DNA of 64,000 nucleotides. Origin: Mycobacterium sp. GA-0227b. Its GTDB lineage: Bacteria > Actinomycetota > Actinomycetes > Mycobacteriales > Mycobacteriaceae. Location: contig NZ_LQIK01000033.1 in the NCBI RefSeq assembly GCF_001499855.1, forward strand, positions 62,001 through 126,000. The letters are read 5' to 3'. The position numbers were made by a program, and so were the translations under genes. Positions 24,896 to 33,015 of this stretch are shown piece by piece. Numbering within the stretch: the first letter of the stretch is position 1; every line of letters starts with the position of its first letter. A model generated the notes under the pieces. The model saw only the letters and a program-made list of their open reading frames with translations. It had not been told where the DNA came from and did no database searches.

Positions 24896-26038
24896 ATGAC
24901 GGTGACAGTGACAGAGCGCAAGCCGGCCGCCGAGCGCGTCGCGGTGCGCTGCGTCGACTCCGACGTGCATCCGACGCCGAGAGCGGGCGAGTTGACGCCG
25001 TACATCCCGGAGCCGTGGCGCAGCAAGTACTTCCTGACGCGCAAGGTCGGCGATCAGATCTACTACGACGCACCGGACTACGCGCACGCCTATGCGATGC
25101 GTGTCGACACGTTCCCGTCGGACGGCAACTTCGCCGGCAGCGATCCCGACCTTGCGTTCAAGCAGCTGATCATGGAGGCCGGGGCCGACATCGCGGTCCT
25201 CGAGCCGGCCGCATACCCGGCGCGGTTCCCGGAGGTCAACCACGCGATGAGCGTCGCGCTCAACGACTGGCAGGCCAACCATTGGCTGGACAGCCACAAC
25301 AACTGGCATGAGCGTTGGCGCGGATCGGTCTGCGTGGCGATCGAGGCACCCGAGGACTCGGCCCGCGAAATCGAGCGCTGGGCCGGGCATCCCTACATGG
25401 GCCAGGTCCTGATCAAGGCCGAACCGCGCCCGGCGTGGGGAGATCCGAAGTACAACCCGATCTGGGAGGCCGCCACCAAACACGACATCACGGTGAGCTG
25501 TCACCTGTCGCGCAGCCATCACGAGGAGCTGCCGATCCCGCCGGTCGGATTCCCCAGCTACAACCACGATTTCATGGTCACCTACTCGCTGCTGGCCGCG
25601 AACCAGGTGATGAGCATGGTGTTCGACGGCCTGTTCGACCGGTTCCCGACACTGCGAATCGTGTTGGTGGAGCACGCCTTCACGTGGATACTGCCGCTGA
25701 TGTGGCGGATGGATGCGATCTACGAGGCCCGCAAGTCGTGGCTGGACATCAAGCGCAAGCCCTCGGAGTACGTCAAGGACCACATCAAGTTCACCACCCA
25801 ACCGCTGGACTACCCCGAGGACAAGACGGAGTTGTCGCGCGCGTTCGAGTGGATGGAGTGCGAGAAGATCCTCCTCTACAGCAGCGACTATCCGCACTGG
25901 ACCTTCGATGATCCCCGCTGGCTGGTCAAGCACCTGCCCGAGCATGCCCGCGAGGCCGTGATGTTCCGCAACGGCATCGCCACGTATCACCTTCCCGAGA
26001 CGGTTCCGGCCCTCGAGGGCCAGGTGCGGGTGTTCTGA
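24896..26038 (+). CDS. amidohydrolase family 2 (ACMSD-like TIM barrel) protein
   Basis: 380 residues. Seen: VRCVDSDVHPTPRAGEL at the N-terminus, KYNPIWEAATKHDITVSCHLSRSHH with a candidate metal His, VLVEHAFTWILPLMWRMD, and the late site LLYSSDYPHWTFDDP with Asp and His. These point to a metal-dependent hydrolase or decarboxylase of the PF04909 group. It is 46 bases after the first amidohydrolase and one base before the Rieske ferredoxin. The pairing of two such enzymes with a Rieske protein suggests steps around an oxidised ring, but the substrate is unknown. Confidence 0.83.
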   Translation: MTVTVTERKPAAERVAVRCVDSDVHPTPRAGELTPYIPEPWRSKYFLTRKVGDQIYYDAPDYAHAYAMRVDTFPSDGNFAGSDPDLAFKQLIMEAGADIAVLEPAAYPARFPEVNHAMSVALNDWQANHWLDSHNNWHERWRGSVCVAIEAPEDSAREIERWAGHPYMGQVLIKAEPRPAWGDPKYNPIWEAATKHDITVSCHLSRSHHEELPIPPVGFPSYNHDFMVTYSLLAANQVMSMVFDGLFDRFPTLRIVLVEHAFTWILPLMWRMDAIYEARKSWLDIKRKPSEYVKDHIKFTTQPLDYPEDKTELSRAFEWMECEKILLYSSDYPHWTFDDPRWLVKHLPEHAREAVMFRNGIATYHLPETVPALEGQVRVF

Positions 26039-26039
26039 G

Positions 26040-26432
26040 TTGGACGAGCAGAAGAAGACGCCCCGGCTGGCCCAGGGGCGTGAGCACGTCGTGGCCACCG
26101 TCGACGAAATCCCGCCGGGCAAGCACAAATTGGTGCCGATCGGACGCCATGGCGTCGGCGTGTACAACGTCAACGGCACGTTCTACGCGATCGCGAACTA
26201 CTGCCCGCACGAAGGCGGTCCGCTGTGTTCGGGCCGCGCCCGCGGTCGCACCATCGTCGACGACAGCGTGCCCGGCGACGCGGTGATGGTGCGCGACCTC
26301 GAGTACATCTACTGCCCGTGGCACCAGTGGGGTTTCGAACTGGCCACCGGCACCACCGCGGTCAAGCCCGAGTGGAGCATCCGCACCTACCCGGTTCGGG
26401 TGGTCGGCAACGAGGTGCTGGTGCAGGCATGA
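26040..26432 (+). CDS. Rieske-type [2Fe-2S] ferredoxin
   Basis: 130 residues, TTG start one base after the amidohydrolase stop. The Rieske ligands are visible as CPHEGGPLC (C-x-H) and YCPWHQW (C-x2-H), with a longer than usual 30-residue loop between them (RARGRTIVDDSVPGDAVMVRD). The protein ends in a beta strand VVGNEVLVQA. It would carry electrons to an oxygenase; no oxygenase lies in the same operon, though two Rieske oxygenases are encoded at 40524-47022. Confidence 0.87.
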   Translation: MDEQKKTPRLAQGREHVVATVDEIPPGKHKLVPIGRHGVGVYNVNGTFYAIANYCPHEGGPLCSGRARGRTIVDDSVPGDAVMVRDLEYIYCPWHQWGFELATGTTAVKPEWSIRTYPVRVVGNEVLVQA

Positions 26433-26461
26433 TGGGTGCACCCCTCAGTACCGCGAGTGAC

Positions 26462-26480
26462 CGTGTCCGTACACGACACG
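26462..26480. promoter_or_regulatory. inverted repeat CGTGTC-N7-GACACG, possible operator
   Basis: Perfect 6-base arms around CGTACAC, in the 112-base gap before the hydrolase at 26545. It could be the site of a local regulator or an internal promoter control; no other copy was found in the window. Confidence 0.4.
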
Positions 26481-26544
26481 CTGACCGATTTCGGCATTTT
26501 GCGGTCATTCGGCGCTTGCGCGGGAGCCCACACGGAGGAGTTCG

Positions 26545-27453
26545 ATGACCACAACGGAGTCCGCCGGCCCCAAGCTCAAGCGCGGCGAGAAGACCATCGA
26601 GCTCAACGGCGGCAATGTCGTCTACGAAATCCTGGGTAAGGAAGGCGATTTCATCGCGCTCACCCCTGGCGGCCGGTTCAGCAAGGACATCGAGGGGCTG
26701 CGGCCGTTGGCGCAGGAACTGGTCAAGGGCGGCTATCGCGTGCTGCTGTGGGACCGGCCCAACTGCGGCAAGTCCGACGTCCAGTTCTACGGGCAGAGCG
26801 AATCGCACATGCGCGCCGACACCCTGCACGCGTTGATCACCGGTCTCGACATCGGCCCGTGCATCATCGCCGGCGGTTCGGGCGGCGCCCGCGACTCGAT
26901 GCTGACCGCGATGCTGTATCCCGAGATCGTCCGAAAGCTGGTGGTGTGGAACATCGTCGGCGGTGTGTACGGCTCGTTCGTACTGGGCTCGTACTACATC
27001 GTGCCGAGCATCCTCGCGGTGCGTGGCGCTGGCATGAAGGCGGTTGCCGCCGTCGACGAATGGAAACAGCGCATTGAAGAAAACCCGGCCAACCGGGACC
27101 GTATCCTCGGTCAGGACCCCGATCAGTTCCTCAAGCTGATGCTGCGGTGGCTCAACGCGTTCGTCCCCAAGCCCGGCCAGACGATCCCCGGCGTCGAGGA
27201 CGAGATGTTCGACAACATCAAGGTTCCGACGCTGATCATCCGCGGCGGTGAGAACGACCTCGACCATCCGAAGCGGACCTCGCTCGAGGTGAGCTGCCTG
27301 ATCAAGGGCTCCGAGCTGATCGACCCGCCGTGGCCCGAGGACGCCTGGGAGCGCGCCGGCGAGGCCCGCGCCTCCGGAAAGGTCAAGCGATTCAACATGT
27401 TCGACACGTGGGTGCAGGCTGCGCCCGCGATCCTGAAGTTCCTGGACAGCTAG
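26545..27453 (+). CDS. alpha/beta-fold hydrolase
   Basis: 302 residues. Alpha/beta hydrolase order is seen: oxyanion strand FIALTPGGRFS, LLWDRPNCGKSD, nucleophile elbow IIAGGSGGARDS with Ser112, PTLIIRGGENDLDHP for the acid, and a late region lacking a clear GHxP histidine. The elbow GGSGG is that of meta-cleavage-product-type hydrolases (C-C bond or ester hydrolysis). It has its own short upstream gap with an inverted repeat and is the last plus-strand gene before a small minus-strand gene. Confidence 0.8.
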   Translation: MTTTESAGPKLKRGEKTIELNGGNVVYEILGKEGDFIALTPGGRFSKDIEGLRPLAQELVKGGYRVLLWDRPNCGKSDVQFYGQSESHMRADTLHALITGLDIGPCIIAGGSGGARDSMLTAMLYPEIVRKLVVWNIVGGVYGSFVLGSYYIVPSILAVRGAGMKAVAAVDEWKQRIEENPANRDRILGQDPDQFLKLMLRWLNAFVPKPGQTIPGVEDEMFDNIKVPTLIIRGGENDLDHPKRTSLEVSCLIKGSELIDPPWPEDAWERAGEARASGKVKRFNMFDTWVQAAPAILKFLDS

Positions 27454-27468
27454 TGAGCGGGCGACCGT

Positions 27469-27480
27469 CCCCCGTGGGGG
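27469..27480. terminator. short GC hairpin between convergent genes
   Basis: CCCCC and GGGGG separated by GT; with a four-base loop only four pairs form. It sits in the 40-base gap between the convergent hydrolase and small hypothetical gene. No T run follows, so the terminator call is weak. Confidence 0.3.
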
Positions 27481-27493
27481 CACATGCGCCGGT

Positions 27494-27976
27494 TCATACG
27501 GACCGGATGCGCACCTCGCAGTTCAGTGATGCCTCGAGCGCGGTGTGGACGCGGCTCTCGGGCACGCGCTCGAGGTCGGCCTTGCGCAACGTCACGTGCA
27601 CGACGTCCCAGCCGTCGTCGCCCGGCACCCGCTCGATGTCGCCGGCCAGGCCCAGCCCGGCGAGCACGCCGCGCGCATCGGCGTCGGTGCCGCGACTGAT
27701 GAACGTCACCACGCCGGGTACCGGTGTGGTGCCGAACTCGCCAAAGGCGCGAGCGCACAACTCGACAGCGGTACGCGTGAGCGTCGCGGGATCGTCGCCT
27801 TCGATAAGCAGTTCCACCTCGCGGCGATGGGCAGGCAGGCCGGACAGCTTGTTCTCGATCAGTTCGATGCCTGCCGCGCCGGCCAGCTCGCGCAGGCGGG
27901 CCGCACCCTCATCGAGCTGCGCAGAATCGAGTTCGCCTGCGCGGTCGACGCCGACGCGAACCACCGCAGTCCTCAT
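27494..27976 (-). CDS. conserved-looking protein of unknown function
   Basis: 160 residues from ATG at 27976. Composition looks like a real small soluble alpha/beta protein (RVGVDRAGELDSAQLDEGAARLREL, then VVTFISRGTDADARGVLAGLGL). There is no signal peptide, membrane segment or cysteine pattern beyond two Cys. The opposite strand is also open here, but its translation is rich in His, Arg and Gln, typical of a shadow, so I prefer this strand. It is divergent from the NuoF-like gene with only 36 bases between, so they may share control. I do not recognise the family. Confidence 0.55.
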   Translation of the reverse strand: MRTAVVRVGVDRAGELDSAQLDEGAARLRELAGAAGIELIENKLSGLPAHRREVELLIEGDDPATLTRTAVELCARAFGEFGTTPVPGVVTFISRGTDADARGVLAGLGLAGDIERVPGDDGWDVVHVTLRKADLERVPESRVHTALEASLNCEVRIRSV

Positions 27977-28012
27977 GGCCGTCAGCCTATCCGCGGATTG
28001 CAAGGGCGTTTC

Positions 28013-29314
28013 ATGACCTCCACCGCTACCGAACTCACCGTCACCGCCTGGCCGGACTGCGCGCCACGCCTTCTGCGCGGCGCGGGCTCGGGCCCGGAGG
28101 ATTACGCCGATTACGTACAGGCCGGTGGCTACCAGTCGCTGTCCGACGCCGAGGCGCTGGCCGAGCAGGTAGACCTGTCCGGACTGCTGGGTCGCGGCGG
28201 CGCAGCTTTTCCCATCGGCACCAAACTTCGCTCCGTGCGCGACGCACATCAGCGCGGATCGGACACCGTAGTCGTCGCGAACGGCGAAGAGGGCGAGCCG
28301 GCGTCGATCAAAGACCGCTGGTTGCTGCGCCACCGCCCGCACCTGGTGCTCGACGGACTACGCTTGGCCGCCGCTGTCGCCGGAGCCGGGCGCGCCTACG
28401 TGTACGTCTCCGACTCCCCCGCGGCCAGCGCGGTGAGCACCGCGTTGAGCCAACTTCCGCGAGACACGTTCGGAGGAACTGAGGTCACCGTCGTGACCGT
28501 CGAACCGGGTTACGTCGCCGGTGAGGAGACCGCGGCGGTGCGGCGCATCAACGGCGGGCAGGCCAAGCCGACCGACAAGCCGCCGCGGCCCTTCGAGGAG
28601 GGGGTGTCCGGGCTGCCGACGATGGTCAGTAACGTCGAGACGTTGGCCAACCTGCCGTTCATCCACGCCCACGGTGCGCAGGCGTTCCGGTCGGTGGGCA
28701 CGCCGATGTCGCCGGGAACGTTCCTCGCCACCATCACCGGTGGTGCTCGACCGGCCACACTTTACGAGATTCCCCACGGCGCACGATTTTCCGAGCTGCT
28801 GCAGGTGCACGGGGTCGACAAAGAAGCCGTCACCGGAGCGTTGATGGGCGGCTACTTCGCCGGCCTGCTCAACACCGACGTCCTCGACGCGACGCTCGAC
28901 CACGAATCGATGCGCCGGCTGGGCAGTGGCCTCGGCTGCGGGGCCATTACCATCCTGACCGACGACTGCCCGGTGGCGGTCGCCGCGTCGGTGATGGCCT
29001 ACTTCGACCGCGAGAACGCCGGCCAGTGCGGGAGTTGCTTCAACGGCACCGCCGCTATGAGCGCGGTCACCTCGGCACTACGCGACGGGGTGGCGACCGA
29101 CGAAGACGTCGCACGCCTGGAACGGTGGTCGGTGGTGTTGCGCGGCCGCGGCGCCTGCGGCACCCTCGACGGCGCCACCAACATCGCCGCCAGCCTGCTG
29201 CGCCAGTTCCCTCAGGCGATCGCCCGCCATCTCGCGGACGACTGCCAGACGTGCCGCGCCGGCACCTTCGAAGCAGCCCGACCCTACGAAGTGGAGGCGG
29301 TGGCCCAATCATGA
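28013..29314 (+). CDS. NuoF-like (complex I 51-kDa-type) NADH:FMN oxidoreductase
   Basis: 433 residues from ATG at 28013. NuoF-type motifs: LLGRGGAAFPIGTKLRSV (FMN), NGEEGEPASIKDRWLL, TVEPGYVAGEETAAVRRINGG (NADH), SNVETLANLPF, an SLBB-like region (YEIPHGARFSELLQVHGV), and an iron-sulfur domain ENAGQCGSCFNGT with a later GACGTLDG. Of the four N3-cluster cysteines, the first appears replaced by Ala. No other complex I gene is near; instead a ferredoxin follows with a 4-base overlap, suggesting an NADH-to-ferredoxin reductase serving P450 or Rieske enzymes. Confidence 0.8.
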   Translation: MTSTATELTVTAWPDCAPRLLRGAGSGPEDYADYVQAGGYQSLSDAEALAEQVDLSGLLGRGGAAFPIGTKLRSVRDAHQRGSDTVVVANGEEGEPASIKDRWLLRHRPHLVLDGLRLAAAVAGAGRAYVYVSDSPAASAVSTALSQLPRDTFGGTEVTVVTVEPGYVAGEETAAVRRINGGQAKPTDKPPRPFEEGVSGLPTMVSNVETLANLPFIHAHGAQAFRSVGTPMSPGTFLATITGGARPATLYEIPHGARFSELLQVHGVDKEAVTGALMGGYFAGLLNTDVLDATLDHESMRRLGSGLGCGAITILTDDCPVAVAASVMAYFDRENAGQCGSCFNGTAAMSAVTSALRDGVATDEDVARLERWSVVLRGRGACGTLDGATNIAASLLRQFPQAIARHLADDCQTCRAGTFEAARPYEVEAVAQS

Positions 29315-29625
29315 GTGACGGCTTGAGGATTCGGCTCGACCGCACGCTGTGCGACGGCTTCGGCATCTGCGCCAGGCACGCGCCAGAGTATTTCTCGCTC
29401 GACGACTGGGGTTACGCGTCGCTGATCGGCGACGGGACGGTGCCGGAGAAGGACCGCGACGCGGTGATGCGGGCCCTGCTCGACTGTCCCGTCCACGCGA
29501 TCATCTACATGGGTGAACACCGGCCGTCAGACGACAACGCCGTGCGCGAAGAACCGCGCGAGTCCCCCGAGCCCGATCCGACGGCCGGCGACAGCAACGA
29601 AGCGATCTCGGGATTCGTCCGGTGA
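29311..29625 (+). CDS. ferredoxin, probable partner of the NuoF-like protein
   Basis: 104 residues, ATG at 29311 overlapping the NuoF-like stop (ATGA). The N-terminal ~65 residues are a single-cluster ferredoxin with CDGFGIC and DCPVHAI; a Gly stands where the P450-type ferredoxins have His. A charged, proline-rich tail of about 35 residues (HRPSDDNAVREEPRESPEPDP) is unusual for these small proteins and may dock to a partner. Its stop overlaps the GTG of the next gene. Confidence 0.83.
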   Translation: MSDGLRIRLDRTLCDGFGICARHAPEYFSLDDWGYASLIGDGTVPEKDRDAVMRALLDCPVHAIIYMGEHRPSDDNAVREEPRESPEPDPTAGDSNEAISGFVR

Positions 29626-31277
29626 CCCGGCCGCTGCCGGAACTCACGGTTCTCAACGAGTTCTTCTGGACCGCAGGCGCTGACAATGTGTTGCGCATCC
29701 AGGAGTGCCGCGACTGCTCCGCGCTGATCCACCCGCCGCAGCCGGTGTGCCGGTACTGCCGCAGCCACAACATGGGCGTTCGCGACGTGTCCGGCACGGC
29801 CACGCTGTCGGCTTTCACGGTCAACCATCGGTTCGGCTTCCCCGACCTGCCGCCGCCGTATGTGGTGGCTCAGGTCGCCGTCGTCGAGGATCCGCGAGTT
29901 CGGTTGACCACCAACATCGTCGACTGCGATCCCGACGCTCTCGAGCTCGGCCAACTCGTCGAGGTCACGTTCGAGAAGCTCGCCGATCAAGCCGGAGCCG
30001 TCTTCCTGCCGATGTTTCGGCCAAGCGCCGACAAGCGGACCGGTCCGCTTCCCGAGGACGAGATCGCGCCGCAGGATTTCGCCAAGCACGTCAGCGCCCC
30101 GCCGACCACACAGCGGTTCGAGGAACACTCCGCGATCACCGGCATCGGCGCGTCCCGGCTCGGCCGCCGGCTGATGGTGCCGCCGCTGTCGCTGACCATC
30201 GAGGCGTGCGAGGCGGCGGTCGTAGACGCGGGCTTGACCTTCGACGACATCGACGGGCTCTCCACCTATCCGGGCCTGGACATCGCGGGCATGGGCGAGG
30301 GCGGCGTCAGCGCGCTCGAGGGCGCGCTGGGCATCCGTCCGGCGTGGATCAACGGCGGCATGGACACGTTCGGTCCCGGCGGCTCCGTCATCGCCGCAAT
30401 GATGGCGATCGCCACCGGCATGGCCCGTCACGTCCTGTGCTTTCGGACGTTGTGGGAGGCCACTTTCCAGCAGCTGATGAAGGAAGGCAAGGCCTCGCCT
30501 CCCGGTGGTGCCCGCACATCGAGTTGGCAGATGCCGTTCGGCGCGATGTCGGCAGCGCATACGCTCGCCCTGAACGCGCAACGACACTTCGACCGGTACG
30601 GCACGACGCGGGAGACTCTCGGCTGGATCGCGTTGAACCAGCGCGCGAATGCGGCGCTGAACCCGACCGCCATCTACCGCGATCCGATGAGCATGGACGA
30701 CTACCTCGGCGCACGGATGATCACCACGCCGTTCGGGCTCTACGACTGCGACGTGCCGTGCGACGGCGCCGTGGCGGTGATCGTCTCGGCCGTCGATGCC
30801 GCCAAGGACATGCCGCGCAAACCCGTGCTCTTCGAAGCCGTCGGCACGCAGATCGTCGAGCGCACGGACTGGGACCAGAGCACGCTCACCCACGAGCCCC
30901 AGGTGCTCGGCCAGGCGGCGCACCTGTGGACGCGAACCTCACTGCGGCCCAAGGACGTCGACGTCGCCGAGCTCTACGACGGTTTCTCGTTCAACTGCCT
31001 GTCCTGGCTGGAAGCGCTCGGCTTCTGCGGTATCGGCGAGGCCAAGGACTTCCTCGACGGTGGTCAGGCGATCGCCCGTGACGGCGTGATCCCGTTGAAC
31101 ACCCATGGCGGTCAGTTGTCCCACGGCCGCACCCACGGCATGGGCCTGATCCACGAGGCGGTCACGCAGTTGCGCGGCGACGCCGGCGACCGACAGGTCA
31201 TGGATGCGCGCGTCGCCGTGGTCAGCAGCGGCGGACTGACGCCCAGCGGGGCGATCCTGATGCGGACCGACTCGTGA
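29622..31277 (+). CDS. fused DUF35 (zinc ribbon/OB-fold) and thiolase-like protein, Ltp2/ChsH2-type aldolase candidate
   Basis: 551 residues, GTG start. Residues 1-~135 form a DUF35 module: zinc ribbon Cys29, Cys32, Cys43, Cys46 and an OB-fold (GTATLSAFTVNHRFGFPDLPPPYVVAQV). From ~150 on is a thiolase-fold SCP-x/Ltp2-like domain (SAITGIGASRLGRRLMVPPLSLTIEACEAAV, MDTFGPGGSVIAAMM, and C-terminal NTHGGQLSHGRTHGMGLIHEAV). The thiolase nucleophile Cys is absent: the position reads TFGPGG. In sterol catabolism Ltp2 and the DUF35 part of ChsH2 are separate proteins that together perform a retro-aldol cleavage; here both are in one chain. Confidence 0.82.
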   Translation: MTRPLPELTVLNEFFWTAGADNVLRIQECRDCSALIHPPQPVCRYCRSHNMGVRDVSGTATLSAFTVNHRFGFPDLPPPYVVAQVAVVEDPRVRLTTNIVDCDPDALELGQLVEVTFEKLADQAGAVFLPMFRPSADKRTGPLPEDEIAPQDFAKHVSAPPTTQRFEEHSAITGIGASRLGRRLMVPPLSLTIEACEAAVVDAGLTFDDIDGLSTYPGLDIAGMGEGGVSALEGALGIRPAWINGGMDTFGPGGSVIAAMMAIATGMARHVLCFRTLWEATFQQLMKEGKASPPGGARTSSWQMPFGAMSAAHTLALNAQRHFDRYGTTRETLGWIALNQRANAALNPTAIYRDPMSMDDYLGARMITTPFGLYDCDVPCDGAVAVIVSAVDAAKDMPRKPVLFEAVGTQIVERTDWDQSTLTHEPQVLGQAAHLWTRTSLRPKDVDVAELYDGFSFNCLSWLEALGFCGIGEAKDFLDGGQAIARDGVIPLNTHGGQLSHGRTHGMGLIHEAVTQLRGDAGDRQVMDARVAVVSSGGLTPSGAILMRTDS

Positions 31278-32197
31278 GTGTGAGCCCCCGCTCTGGTGTC
31301 GCCGCCGGGGCGGCTCCCCGCCCCCGCGTCGTCCTCGTCGACGGCGTGCCGATGTCGGGGCTCGTCGCCGCCGTCGACGAACCGAGGGCCGTGATCATCG
31401 CTTTTCACGGTGGAGCCAGCACCGCGGCGTATTTCGACTGCCCCGGCCATCCCCGGCTGTCGCTGCTTCGCATCGGCGCCGCGCTGGGGTTCACCGTCGT
31501 CGCGCTGGACCGACCGGGCTACGGGAGTTCGGCGCCGTATCCGGACGCGATGCAGCAACCGGACCAACGCGTCTCGCTGGCTTACGGCGCCGTCGAGAAG
31601 GTCCTCGCTGACGGTTCCCGCGGCGCCGGGCTGGTCCTGCTCGGCCACTCGGCCGGCTGCGAGCTGGCAGTGCGGATGACCGCAAGTGAAAATGCTGTCG
31701 ATGCAGGCGTTCTCGGGCTCAGCTTGGCCGGTACCGGTCTGCGGTACAGCGATCACGCCGCCGAGATGATGAAGACCGCGACCGCCACCCGGCGACCGGT
31801 CGGGTTACGCGAACTGCTGTGGCGGCCCGCGCACCTTTATCCACCCGAGGTGCTCTCCGGCATGACCAACTCCTCCGGTGGCGCGCAGCACGAAGCGGAG
31901 ACCACCAAAACCTGGCCGCGACAGGACTTCCCGGCGCTCGCGGCGCAGGTGAGCGTTCCGGTGCAGTTCGTCGTCGCCGAGCACGAACGGGTGTGGCGCA
32001 CCGATCCCGACGCGCTGGCCGACATCGCCGCCGTCTTCACGGCCGCACCCAGGTTCGTGTTCGACGAGCAACGCAATGCCGGACACAACATGTCGTTGTC
32101 GGTCAGCGCTGCGGCATACCACCTGAAGGTCTTGTCGTTTGTCGAGGAATGTGTAGTCGCGCACTTGAGCGCAGAAACGAAGTTGGAGGCGGGTTGA
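31274..32197 (+). CDS. alpha/beta-fold hydrolase
   Basis: 307 residues, GTG at 31274 overlapping the previous stop (GTGA). Seen: AVIIAFHGGASTAAYFD, VVALDRPGYGSSAP, nucleophile elbow LLGHSAGCE with Ser126, VQFVVAEHERVWRTD with the acid, and NAGHNMSL with the catalytic His. A serine hydrolase acting on an ester, thioester or lactone is likely. It lies inside the aldolase/dehydrogenase operon. Confidence 0.82.
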   Translation: MSVSPRSGVAAGAAPRPRVVLVDGVPMSGLVAAVDEPRAVIIAFHGGASTAAYFDCPGHPRLSLLRIGAALGFTVVALDRPGYGSSAPYPDAMQQPDQRVSLAYGAVEKVLADGSRGAGLVLLGHSAGCELAVRMTASENAVDAGVLGLSLAGTGLRYSDHAAEMMKTATATRRPVGLRELLWRPAHLYPPEVLSGMTNSSGGAQHEAETTKTWPRQDFPALAAQVSVPVQFVVAEHERVWRTDPDALADIAAVFTAAPRFVFDEQRNAGHNMSLSVSAAAYHLKVLSFVEECVVAHLSAETKLEAG

Positions 32198-33015
32198 TGC
32201 GCGTCGGATTCATCGGGCTGGGCAGCCAGGGCGGTCCCATGGCACGCCGGATCGCCGAAGGCGGTTTCGAGACGACGCTGTGGGCCCGCCGGGAGGCCAG
32301 CTTGGAACCCTACAACGACACCCCCGCGAAGACGGCGAGCTCACCCGCCGAACTGGGCGCCGCCAGCGATCTGGTCTGCCTCTGCGTGGTCGGGGACGAC
32401 GACGTCCGCGAGGTGCTCAACGGCGAGTCCGGCGTGCTCGCCGGCCTGGCCCCCGGCGGAATCGTCGCCATTCACAGCACCGTACATCCCGACACCTGCC
32501 GGGAGATCTCCAAAGCCGCTGCAGAGCAGGGAGTTTCGGTAATCGATGCGCCGGTCAGCGGTGGCGCTCCCGCCGTCGAGGAGGGCAAGCTGCTGGTCAT
32601 GGTCGGCGGTGCGGAGGAGGACGTCGAACGCTGCCGTCCGGTGTTCGCCACCTATGCCGACCCGATCGTGCACCTCGGTCCGCTGGGCAGCGGACAGGTC
32701 ACCAAGATCCTCAACAACCTGTTGTTCACCGCTAACCTCGGCGCAGCGTTGAGCACTCTGGATCTCGGTGAGTCGCTGGGCATCCCGCGGATGCGCCTCG
32801 CTGAGGTCCTCAACGGCGGATCGGCCACCAGCAAAGCGCTCGGCAGCATCTCCATGTTCGGCGGCACGGTGGAGGGCCTCGCCCCGATCGCAGGAGCGCT
32901 GCTGCAGAAAGACGTTCGGCACGCCGCCAACATCGCCGCCAGCGCGTCGGTGCCGGAGGGTTCGGTGTTCACCGTGGCCGACACCGCCCTGGAGTCGATG
33001 GACCATCCGCGGTGA
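32197..33015 (+). CDS. beta-hydroxyacid dehydrogenase (HIBADH/6PGDH family)
   Basis: 272 residues, ATG sharing one base with the previous stop (TGATG). Rossmann motif VGFIGLGSQGGPMARRIAEGG at the start, substrate motif DAPVSGGAPAVEEGKL, and the conserved Lys region GQVTKILNNLLF. This family oxidises 3-hydroxyacids or reduces semialdehydes with NAD(P). It is followed by a second member with a 4-base overlap; the two share about one third of residues and end in different tails, so they are tandem paralogues possibly working on two stages or as a heteromer. Confidence 0.87.
   Translation: MRVGFIGLGSQGGPMARRIAEGGFETTLWARREASLEPYNDTPAKTASSPAELGAASDLVCLCVVGDDDVREVLNGESGVLAGLAPGGIVAIHSTVHPDTCREISKAAAEQGVSVIDAPVSGGAPAVEEGKLLVMVGGAEEDVERCRPVFATYADPIVHLGPLGSGQVTKILNNLLFTANLGAALSTLDLGESLGIPRMRLAEVLNGGSATSKALGSISMFGGTVEGLAPIAGALLQKDVRHAANIAASASVPEGSVFTVADTALESMDHPR

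Noticed and set aside
27545..28012. Long N-terminal extension of the NuoF-like frame
   Set aside because: The upstream part is His/Arg/Gln-rich shadow sequence and lies over a plausible minus-strand gene; the ATG at 28013 matches the family start.
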